Shown here: positions 54,033-64,000 of the stretch, in pieces
Layout: each line of letters starts with the position of its first letter
How positions within the stretch are numbered: the stretch's first letter is position 1
Source of the DNA: Nocardia blacklockiae
Lineage (GTDB): Bacteria; Actinomycetota; Actinomycetes; Mycobacteriales; Mycobacteriaceae
Direction of reading: 5' to 3'
NCBI RefSeq assembly: GCF_015477355.1
Contig: NZ_JADLRJ010000001.1
Span: 992,001 to 1,056,000 of the forward strand
DNA: 64,000 bases
Translations under genes and position numbers: made by a program
Notes under the pieces: generated by a model
Seen by the model: the letters and a program-made list of their open reading frames with translations, nothing else
Database searches by the model: none
Told to the model about the DNA's origin: nothing

Positions 54033-55109
54033 TCAGTGCGGCGCGGGCCGGAACAGCGAGCGGGAACCGAACAGCGAGGCGTCGAACAGCGGCCCCGCGT
54101 CGGGGTCGCGGTGATAGCGCACGATCCGTTCGACCTCGTTGCGCGACCCGAAGATGATCGGCACCCGCTGGTGCGGCGCGCGCGGCGGCACCTCCAGCAC
54201 CCGCTCGCCGCCGGTCGTCGCGGCGCCACCCGCCTGCTCGACCACGAAGGCGATCGGGTTGGCCCCGCACAGCAGCGACACCCGCCCCGGGCGCTCGGGT
54301 TCGCGAGTGTCGTAGGGGTACAGGTAGATTCCGCCGCGGGTGAGGATGTGGAAGGTGTCGGCGACCAGCGACGCCACCCACCGCATATTGAAGTCGCGGC
54401 CGCGCGGCCCCTCCGCGCCCTCGAGGCATTCGTGCACGTAGCGCCGCACCGGCCGTTCCCAGAACCGCTCGTTGGCGGCGTTGATCGCGAAACCTGAAGT
54501 GTCGTCGGGGATCCGCATGCGCGGGTGGGTGAGCACGAACGCGCCGATCTCCCGGTCGAGGGTGAAACCGTCCACGCCGCTGCCCGTGGTGAGCACCAGC
54601 ATGGTGGCCGGGCCGTAGAGGGTGAACCCGGCGCACACTTGGCGCACGCCGGGTTGCAGGAAGTCCGCGGCCTCGGGCGCCCGATCCTCGTCGGGTGCGC
54701 GCAGCACGCTGAAAATCGTTCCGACGGGCAGGTTCACGTCGATATTCGACGCACCGTCGAGAGCGTCGAAGGCCAGCAGGTACTTGCCGCGGCGATACTC
54801 GGTGGGCACGGGGTGGAACTCGGACCGCTGCTCGGACAGCAGCGCCGACAACGGCCCGGTCCATTGGGATTCCGAGACCATGATGTCGTCGGCGATGGCG
54901 TCGAGGCGGCGATGCACGGTCGGCGGGAGGCTGTCGGCGGGCTGGGCGCCGAGCGACCCGACGATGCGGCCCCGGGTGACCCGATTGGCGATGGTCTTCG
55001 TCGCCGTGGCGAGCACGTTCAGCAGCGCGGAGAACTCGCCGGAGGAGCCGGGGTGGCGGTGCTCCTGCTCGATCGTGTACCGGGTGAGCGTCTTCAGTCC
55101 CTCGGGCAT
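54033..55109 (-). CDS. fbp: Class I fructose-1,6-bisphosphatase
   Basis: 358 aa from ATG 55109; a TTG at 55121 sits directly after GAGGAG and is an alternative. The metal site AFDALDGASNID corresponds to the DPLDGSSNID signature, with a Pro-to-Ala and Ser-to-Ala change seen in other bacterial members. Supplies fructose-6-phosphate for ribulose regeneration. Its class I type differs from the GlpX enzyme used for gluconeogenesis in most actinobacteria, supporting a Calvin-specific role. Confidence 0.9.
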   Translation of the reverse strand: MPEGLKTLTRYTIEQEHRHPGSSGEFSALLNVLATATKTIANRVTRGRIVGSLGAQPADSLPPTVHRRLDAIADDIMVSESQWTGPLSALLSEQRSEFHPVPTEYRRGKYLLAFDALDGASNIDVNLPVGTIFSVLRAPDEDRAPEAADFLQPGVRQVCAGFTLYGPATMLVLTTGSGVDGFTLDREIGAFVLTHPRMRIPDDTSGFAINAANERFWERPVRRYVHECLEGAEGPRGRDFNMRWVASLVADTFHILTRGGIYLYPYDTREPERPGRVSLLCGANPIAFVVEQAGGAATTGGERVLEVPPRAPHQRVPIIFGSRNEVERIVRYHRDPDAGPLFDASLFGSRSLFRPAPH

Positions 55110-55125
55110 GGCGCCGGTCAACTCC

Positions 55126-56169
55126 TCACGGTGATCCGTCGTGTGCGTCCGCGAAGACGCTGCTGCCGTAGACGTCCGCGGCGGTGAGCGTGATCAGATC
55201 CGCGCGACCCAGCGGCCGGTGCAGTTCCACCAGCCGCTTGGCCTGGCGCAGCCGGCAGCGGTCCAGGGCATTGCGGACGCTGCGCCCGTTGGCGAATCGC
55301 GGTCGCGCCATCCGCAATTCGAGATACTTCGCGAACGCGGCGCGGCCGTCGGGGTCGAAGCGGAAGTGCAGGTCCGCCGTCATCAGTTCCGCGATCGACA
55401 GCAGCTCCTCGTGGGTGTAGTCGGGGAACTCGATGTGGTGCGCGACCCGCGAGGACAGGCCGGGATTCGCGGAGAAGAAGGTCTCCATCCGGTCCGGGTA
55501 GCCGGCGAAGATCACCACCAGGCTGGTGCGCTCGGTCTCCATCTCCTGCAGCAGGATCTCGATGACCTCCTGCCCGTAGTCGCGCTCGTTCTCCGGCCGG
55601 AACAGGTAGTAGGCCTCGTCGATGAACAGCACGCCCCCGGCGGCGCGAGCCAGCGCCTCCTTGGTCTTGGGCGCGGTGTGACCGATGAACTGACCCACCA
55701 GATCGTCGCGGGTCACGCTGTGCACCTTGGGTTTCCGGAGATAGCCGAGGGTGTGCAGCAGTTCCGCCATGCGCAGCGCCACCGTCGTCTTGCCGGTGCC
55801 CGGACCGCCGGTGAAGCTCATGTGCATGGTCGGGCGGGCGGTGTCGAGGCCGAAGCGTTCGCGGGCGCGTTCGACCAGGAGCAGGGCCGCGATCTCCCGG
55901 ACCCGCTGTTTGACCGAGGCCAGGCCGACCAGCTCGGCGTCGAGGCGGGCCAGGGTGCGGTCGACGAGTTCGCCTGCGAGGTCGGAGGAAAGGTCCAGCC
56001 GCGCATCCTCGGCCAGGGTTTCCGGGGTGTCGTCGACGGGCTCCGGCGTCGCCTCGCCGGTCGGCGCGCGCCCGGATGCCGCCCCGTTCTCCCCCGGGCG
56101 ATACATCCGGAATCCGCCGGGTGCCCGATCGTCCTGTGCCGGTTGCCTTTCCGCTACCACCCGCGCCAC
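55126..56169 (-). CDS. cbbX: Red-type RuBisCO activase CbbX
   Basis: 347 aa from GTG 56169, one base after the cbbS stop. The AAA+ module shows Walker A GGPGTGKTT (121-129), Walker B GGVLFIDEAYYLF, and pore-loop and sensor regions as in CbbX. It pulls the C-terminus of CbbL to release inhibitory sugar phosphates. The N-terminal 50 residues, Pro/Gly-rich and weakly conserved, exceed the usual CbbX length; an internal start at Met22 is possible. Confidence 0.92.
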   Translation of the reverse strand: MARVVAERQPAQDDRAPGGFRMYRPGENGAASGRAPTGEATPEPVDDTPETLAEDARLDLSSDLAGELVDRTLARLDAELVGLASVKQRVREIAALLLVERARERFGLDTARPTMHMSFTGGPGTGKTTVALRMAELLHTLGYLRKPKVHSVTRDDLVGQFIGHTAPKTKEALARAAGGVLFIDEAYYLFRPENERDYGQEVIEILLQEMETERTSLVVIFAGYPDRMETFFSANPGLSSRVAHHIEFPDYTHEELLSIAELMTADLHFRFDPDGRAAFAKYLELRMARPRFANGRSVRNALDRCRLRQAKRLVELHRPLGRADLITLTAADVYGSSVFADAHDGSP

Positions 56170-56170
56170 C

Positions 56171-56593
56171 TCACGCGCCGTAGCGCCGGCCGGCGGGCGA
56201 CCCGGTCGCGTAGGGCTGCCAGCCGTACTGCTGGCGGCGGTCGTCGGACTCGGCCCGGGTCAGCAGGAAACCCGGTTCCGACGGCGGGCGCTGCACCAGG
56301 AAGCTCAGCGCCGTGGTCTGCCGCCCGTAGCTCGCGTCGTAGGCGTTGACGCGAATGTAGTGCTGCGGGAAGGTGTTCCGGCAGAGGTCGAGCTCGGCGA
56401 GCACGCCGTCGGGCTCGTCCAGGTCGAACAGCGGCAGCCCCCACATCTCCCAGTACACGTTGCGCGGATGCGGATCGTCGGTGTACTCGATCGACACCGG
56501 CCAGTTGTTCAGCAGCGCGTACCGCACCTGCCCGCCGATCTCGGCGTCGGTCAGCGGGGGCAGGTGGGAGAACGTTCCCTGACGCAGATACAT
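56171..56593 (-). CDS. cbbS: RuBisCO small subunit (red type)
   Basis: 140 aa from ATG 56593. [15 protein letters not shown] is the red-type N-terminus, and a C-terminal extension follows the core (from about residue 110), matching form IC/ID small subunits whose hairpin extension fills the central pore. Lies 11 bases after cbbL. Confidence 0.94.
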   Translation of the reverse strand: MYLRQGTFSHLPPLTDAEIGGQVRYALLNNWPVSIEYTDDPHPRNVYWEMWGLPLFDLDEPDGVLAELDLCRNTFPQHYIRVNAYDASYGRQTTALSFLVQRPPSEPGFLLTRAESDDRRQQYGWQPYATGSPAGRRYGA

Positions 56594-56604
56594 GACGAGA
56601 CCTC

Positions 56605-59058
<2,454 letters not shown>

Positions 59059-59103
59059 CTCGTCACCGGGATGTGACCTATTCCATCCGTCGCCGTATTT
59101 ATT

Positions 59104-59123
59104 TAGTTAGCGAGCTACAACTA
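59104..59123. promoter_or_regulatory. Dyad upstream of the exporter-marR operon
   Basis: TAGTT (59104-59108) and AACTA (59119-59123) flank a 10-nt centre in an AT-rich stretch ahead of the exporter gene. Size and place fit a MarR operator. Confidence 0.45.
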
Positions 59124-59170
59124 TATTTGGCTGAGGTTCCGTCCGCTCGATCCACTCTGGAAGGACACTC

Positions 59171-61012
59171 TTGGCTTCCGCTCAACCCACCGGTGGTGTC
59201 GACGTCGACGACGTCCGGACCATCCGCCGCCGGCTCCGCGTGGACCACGACCACCCGCACTACAAATGGGTGGCGCTGTCGAACACGACTCTGGGCATGC
59301 TGATGGTCACCATCAATTCGTCGATCGTGATCATCTCGCTGCCGGCCATCTTCCGCGGCATCCACCTCAACCCGCTCTCGCCGGGCAACGTCAGCTATCT
59401 GCTGTGGCTGATCATGGGCTTCCTGCTGACCTCCGCGGTGCTCGTCGTGATGTTCGGGCGCCTGGGCGACATGTTCGGCCGGGTCCGCATCTACAACCTG
59501 GGCTTCGTCGTGTTCACGGTGTCGGCGATCGCGCTCTCGTTCGACCCGTTCGACCTCGGCGGCGGCGCGCTGTGGCTGATCGTGTGGCGCATCGTGCAGG
59601 GCGTCGGCGGGGCCATGCTGATGGCGAATTCGTCGGCGATCCTCACCGACGCCTTCCCCGCCCGGCAGCGCGGCGTGGCACTGGGCATCAACCAGGTCGC
59701 GGCGGTGACCGGATCCTTCCTCGGCCTGCTGATCGGCGGCCTGCTCGCCGAATGGGACTGGAAGGCCGTGTTCTGGGTGAGCGTGCCCTTCGGCATCGTC
59801 GGCACCGTCTGGTCCTACCGGTCGCTGCACGACAACGGCGTGCGCACGCCCGGCTCGCTCGACCTGCCCGGCACGCTGACCTTCGCGCTCGGCCTCACCG
59901 CGCTGCTGACCGGCATCACCTACGGCATCCAGCCGCACGGCAGCTCCAAGACCGGCTGGACCAACCCGTGGGTACTCGCGGCCGTGTTCGGCGGCGTCGC
60001 GCTGCTGGCGGCGTTCTGTTACCTCGAGACCAAGGTGCGGCAGCCGATGTTCCAGATGTCGCTGCTGCGCGACCGCACCTTCGCGCTGGGCAATTTCGCC
60101 AGCCTGATGTCCTCGGTCGGGCGCGGCGGGTTGCAGTTCATGCTCATCATCTGGCTGCAAGGGATCTGGCTGCCGCTGCACGGCTTCGACTACGAGTCCA
60201 CGCCGCTGTGGGCCGGCATCTACATGCTGCCGCTCACCGTGGGTTTCCTGGCGGCGGGCCCGGTCTCGGGCTGGCTGTCGGATCGCTACGGCGCGCGGCC
60301 GTTCGCCGCGGGCGGGCTGGCGATCGTGGCCGTCACCTTCGTGCTGCTGGTGGTGATCCCGGTCGACTTCGACTACTGGGTGTTCGCGCTGATCATCCTG
60401 TTCAACGGGCTGGGCTCGGGCATGTTCGCCTCGCCCAACACCGCGGAGGTGATGTCGGCGGTGCCGGCCGCGCAGCGCGGCGTCGCCTCGGGCATGCGCG
60501 CGACCCTGATGAACGGCGGCATGGCGCTGTCGATCGGCATCTTCTTCTCGCTGATGATCGTCGGGCTCTCGGGCACGCTGCCGGGCGCGATGGACTCCGG
60601 ACTGCGCAGCCAGGGCGTCTCCGCCGAGGTGGCCGGGCAGCTGGCCGACATGCCGCCCGTGGGCAGCCTGTTCGCCACCTTCCTCGGCTACAACCCGTTC
60701 AAGGAACTGCTCGGTCCCACCGGCACCCTCGAGCAGCCGGGCGTCCACGCCGACGTGCTCACCGGCCAGGAATTCTTCCCGAATCTGATCTCGGGTCCGT
60801 TCCATTCCGGCCTCGTGGTGGTGTTCCTCGGCGCGGCGCTGATGATGCTGGTCGGTTCGATCGCATCCTGGTTCGCGGGCGGCAGGTACGTCGTGGACGA
60901 GCGGCAGGAACTCGCCGAAGCCGACCGCGAGGGCATACTTGCTGAAACGGACCGTGTCGATTCGGACAATTCCGACACGGCCTCGACTCGGGTAGGAGCG
61001 AAGTCAGGATGA
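59171..61012 (+). CDS. DHA2-family multidrug exporter (MFS)
   Basis: 613 aa from TTG 59171, with GGAAGGA upstream. About 14 membrane segments; GRLGDMFGRVR is the MFS loop motif and GGALWLIVWRIVQGVGGAM the motif B helix. Proton-driven efflux of drugs or other toxic compounds is expected. It overlaps marR by 4 bases (ATGA), so regulator and pump are co-expressed. Confidence 0.9.
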   Translation: MASAQPTGGVDVDDVRTIRRRLRVDHDHPHYKWVALSNTTLGMLMVTINSSIVIISLPAIFRGIHLNPLSPGNVSYLLWLIMGFLLTSAVLVVMFGRLGDMFGRVRIYNLGFVVFTVSAIALSFDPFDLGGGALWLIVWRIVQGVGGAMLMANSSAILTDAFPARQRGVALGINQVAAVTGSFLGLLIGGLLAEWDWKAVFWVSVPFGIVGTVWSYRSLHDNGVRTPGSLDLPGTLTFALGLTALLTGITYGIQPHGSSKTGWTNPWVLAAVFGGVALLAAFCYLETKVRQPMFQMSLLRDRTFALGNFASLMSSVGRGGLQFMLIIWLQGIWLPLHGFDYESTPLWAGIYMLPLTVGFLAAGPVSGWLSDRYGARPFAAGGLAIVAVTFVLLVVIPVDFDYWVFALIILFNGLGSGMFASPNTAEVMSAVPAAQRGVASGMRATLMNGGMALSIGIFFSLMIVGLSGTLPGAMDSGLRSQGVSAEVAGQLADMPPVGSLFATFLGYNPFKELLGPTGTLEQPGVHADVLTGQEFFPNLISGPFHSGLVVVFLGAALMMLVGSIASWFAGGRYVVDERQELAEADREGILAETDRVDSDNSDTASTRVGAKSG

Positions 61013-61455
61013 TCCAGCAGGAGCGCACGCGCAGCGCCGAGCAGCTCGCCGAGGCGGCCGATCTCTACCTGTCCCTCGGCCGGATCAGCCGGCTGCTGCG
61101 CCGCTCCGGCGACCTCGGGTCGCTCAGTCCCGGCTCCGCCGCCGCGCTGGCCTCGCTGGTGCGGACCGGCCCGATGCGGCTGGGCGACCTGGCCGCGGCC
61201 GAACGGGTCACCGCGCCGACCATGTCGCGCATCGTCTCCGGCCTGGAGAAGGTCGGCTACGTCGAACGCACCGCGGATCCGGTGGACGGGCGCGCACAGC
61301 TGCTGACGGCGACCGAACCGGCGCACGCCCTGGTCAACGGCCTGACCTCGGCCCGCATCCAGCGCTTCGCGGCCGCCCTGGACGGGCTGGCGGCCGAGGA
61401 GCGAGCCGTGCTGACCACCGCCCTGACCCGGCTCATCGATTTGCTCGACGAGTAA
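61009..61455 (+). CDS. MarR-family regulator
   Basis: 148 aa from ATG 61009. Winged helix at about residues 55-105 (LAAAERVTAPTMSRIVSGLE; wing RTADPVDGRAQLL). Likely represses the exporter operon and is released by an exported ligand. Dimer helices lie at both ends. Confidence 0.9.
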   Translation: MIQQERTRSAEQLAEAADLYLSLGRISRLLRRSGDLGSLSPGSAAALASLVRTGPMRLGDLAAAERVTAPTMSRIVSGLEKVGYVERTADPVDGRAQLLTATEPAHALVNGLTSARIQRFAAALDGLAAEERAVLTTALTRLIDLLDE

Positions 61456-61648
61456 CACTGCTCACTTTTTCTCGGTCACGTATGGCGTTGTGGCTGCGCA
61501 ATATAGCGAAATCTGATAGAAAAAGATCACTTCTGCTGACAAAGATCTGGGTTGCTCACAATGTCGTGGGCCGGAGGTTCGAGCTCCCGGGAACCCGTGT
61601 AACAGTGCGGCTTTCGGAGCTCGACACTGTTTCCGGAGGAGAACCGTG

Positions 61649-61810
61649 ATGCCTGTCCGCTCGAAATTCACCCCGGCCGTCGTCCGCGACGACGACGAAA
61701 CCACGCCCGACGAGGCCGTCGTCTGGCCCGAACCGAGTCCACTCTCGTCGTGGTGGCAGCAGGTGATGCAAGCGCCCGCTGATTCGCGCCCGGCATCGGG
61801 CGCACTCTAG
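61649..61810 (+). CDS. 53-aa unknown small protein with its own terminator
   Basis: ATG 61649 (or GTG 61646) follows GGAGGAG at good spacing, third positions are strongly G/C, and a perfect hairpin closes the unit. The peptide has a basic start, an acidic centre ([10 protein letters not shown]), Trp at three positions including an adjacent pair (SSWWQQ) and no Cys. No family recognised. It could be a small regulator, a membrane-surface peptide or a RiPP-like precursor; no modifying enzyme is adjacent. Confidence 0.65.
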   Translation: MPVRSKFTPAVVRDDDETTPDEAVVWPEPSPLSSWWQQVMQAPADSRPASGAL

Positions 61811-61827
61811 TAACGCGTTCCGGCCGG

Positions 61828-61864
61828 TTCTTGGCCGGAATCTCGGGCAGATTCCGGCCAAGAA
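61828..61864 (+). terminator. Perfect 16-bp terminator hairpin
   Basis: TTCTTGGCCGGAATCT (61828-61843) pairs fully with AGATTCCGGCCAAGAA (61849-61864) around CGGGC. It closes the 53-aa gene just ahead of the next promoter. Confidence 0.85.
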
Positions 61865-61884
61865 CACGCCGGAGCGAGGGAGAC

Positions 61885-61915
61885 TTGACCTGGAGCGAAC
61901 TCCAGGTCGTAGCGT
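61885..61915 (+). promoter_or_regulatory. MerR/SoxR-type promoter with perfect dyad
   Basis: TTGACC (61885-61890) and TAGCGT (61910-61915) are 19 bp apart around ACCTGGAG-CGAA-CTCCAGGT (61888-61907), a perfect 8-bp palindrome. The layout is the same as at 37376-37406. Confidence 0.7.
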
Positions 61916-61970
61916 CGGAACCGGTGAGCGCGACGCTCACCTTCGGCGTTATCAAGGAGGATCTCCCCGC

Positions 61971-62954
<984 letters not shown>

Positions 62955-62993
62955 GCAGCGCCGCACCGAGGACGCCGCTACCTGTCGTCTCGA

Positions 62994-64000
62994 TCAGGGC
63001 CGGCGCTCGCCCTTCGGGTGGAAGTGCATGACGCCCAGGCGATCCCACCAAGCGTAAGCGCCCGTCCGGTACATGCGGGCGCCGGGCGGGCCGAACGGGC
63101 AGGCGACGACGCGCTCGGCCACCGCGCCGGAGCGGGGGGCGAGCGCGTCGGCTTCGTCACCGGTCAGGTAGATCTCACCGGCGACCATCGGCGGGGTCGG
63201 GCGCAGCATCGCGTCGAGCACGAGCACGCCGGTGTCGTCGTGCGGGCCGCCGCGGCTCCAGCCGAGCACCCGGTGCCGCTCGTCGCCGGGCAGCAGGTCC
63301 GTCGCCGCGACCGTGCGCCCGGGGACGACCGCGAAGGCCGTACAGGCGGCGTAGAAGCGATCCCACCACTGGGCGGGGCTGCCGAACCAGGCCACCTGGT
63401 CCGCGCGCACCACCAGGCGGAACGCCGGGCGCTCGGCACGGGTGTCCACAACGAGCAGGACCGCGTAGCGCCGGTCGGTCGGGACGTGGGGTTGCGTCGA
63501 ATGCTGCCGCGCGCCAGGAGTTTCCGGGGCCTCGAGGGCGAGCGGGACGTCCGCGAAAAGCACTGCGGTGTCGAACAATTCGCCCATCCCGGCGAGGTGC
63601 TCGAGGTCGCGCAGTGTGGCCGGGCCGTGTGCGAGGAGCGCGGCGTGGGCGGCGTGCAGGCCGTTGGCGAAGCCCGCGAGGGTGTCACCTGGGCGCAGCC
63701 GGGCGCGTACGGGGAGGATCGCGCCGATCGTCGCCGCGCTGCCCGGACCGGACGTCGACAGCGCCGCGGAGGTGCCGAAGAGCACGTCGGCACTGGCGGT
63801 GACGTGGCTCAGCACCAGGGCCCAGGCCGAGACGATCATGCGGTCGAGGGTCAGGCCGATGCGAGCCGCCTGCGCACGCAGCCGATCGGCCAGCGACTCG
63901 GGCAGCGTGAAGGCGTGGACGACCGGCTCTTCCGGCAGCTCCGACGCGGCGGGACGGCCGATTCTGGTGGGGCGGCAGTCCGCCAGCGCGGCACGCCACG
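62994..64000 (-). CDS. NRPS C-terminus: condensation domain half plus deleted adenylation domain
   Basis: Read leftward from beyond the window, ending at TGA 62994. The first 200 or so visible residues are the C-terminal half of an NRPS condensation domain (LTLDRMIVSAWALVLSHVT; FDTAVLF). After a normal entry into an A domain (DLLPGDERHRVLGWSRG), the sequence jumps to A5-A7-like elements (VLDAMLRPTPPMVAGEIYL; MYRTGAYAWW) and stops. The nucleotide-binding core is missing and the YRTGD Asp is Ala, so the A domain cannot be active. Confidence 0.75.
   Translation of the reverse strand, partial: WRAALADCRPTRIGRPAASELPEEPVVHAFTLPESLADRLRAQAARIGLTLDRMIVSAWALVLSHVTASADVLFGTSAALSTSGPGSAATIGAILPVRARLRPGDTLAGFANGLHAAHAALLAHGPATLRDLEHLAGMGELFDTAVLFADVPLALEAPETPGARQHSTQPHVPTDRRYAVLLVVDTRAERPAFRLVVRADQVAWFGSPAQWWDRFYAACTAFAVVPGRTVAATDLLPGDERHRVLGWSRGGPHDDTGVLVLDAMLRPTPPMVAGEIYLTGDEADALAPRSGAVAERVVACPFGPPGARMYRTGAYAWWDRLGVMHFHPKGERRP

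Overview
The window is high-GC actinobacterial chromosome, most like Nocardia or a close relative. The basis is strong G/C third positions, many GTG starts, ATGA/GTGA stop-start overlaps, a conservon (cvn) operon, XRE+DUF397 pairs, a DUF222/HNH (13E12-type) protein, an F420-type LLM oxidoreductase, a KasA/KasB-like ketosynthase and a KstR-like operator. Genus is inferred from protein character only. I saw no rRNA, tRNA, CRISPR array or insertion sequence.

Layout. 1-9.4 kb: a partial FAD monooxygenase, SEL1-repeat protein, M50-like protease, aldo/keto reductase, SDR reductase facing a TetR regulator across a long palindrome, lipoprotein, and a GAF/winged-helix regulator ahead of an aldehyde dehydrogenase and its DUF779 partner. 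9.4-12.2 kb: divergent secreted carbohydrate-active proteins. 12.2-21.7 kb: the stand-out locus. Two ATP-grasp ligases, an MFS exporter and an N-methyltransferase-like protein are read leftward. Rightward lie a possible 54-aa ORF, an eight-codon ORF (MSYDHVAV) with an excellent Shine-Dalgarno, a 14-bp hairpin, a cytochrome P450, a FOXRED2-like flavoprotein and a CPA2 antiporter. The first five residues fit the M-x-Y-x-H pattern of biarylitide precursors, whose partner P450 cross-links Tyr and His, so I propose an elaborated biarylitide-like RiPP cluster with a C-terminal Val-Ala-Val extension.

21.6-27.2 kb: aldehyde dehydrogenase and the complete conservon cvnABCD. 27.2-30.2 kb: methionine-salvage operon with an MtnA-MtnB fusion, MtnD and MtnC. 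30.3-34.2 kb: two small unknown genes facing an XRE regulator/DUF397 pair, then a DUF222/HNH protein. 34.3-37.3 kb: two overlapping MutS-like ATPases. 37.4-43.7 kb: LLM oxidoreductase under a MerR/SoxR-type promoter, TetR facing a ketosynthase, and a three-gene operon led by a PEP-synthase-like protein. 43.7-53.1 kb: DUF1524 nuclease-like protein, lipoprotein, nitronate monooxygenase with KstR-like box, alcohol dehydrogenase, dinB with a LexA box over its start, Nudix, patatin, AlkZ-like and DUF1275 proteins.

53.1-59.1 kb: a compact Calvin-cycle operon (cbbL-cbbS-cbbX-fbp-prk) with divergent cbbR, implying CO2 fixation through red-type RuBisCO. 59.1-64 kb: DHA2 exporter with MarR, a 53-aa unknown gene closed by a 16-bp terminator, a second aldo/keto reductase with a MerR-type promoter matching the one at 37.4 kb, and the C-terminal end of an NRPS whose adenylation domain is internally deleted.
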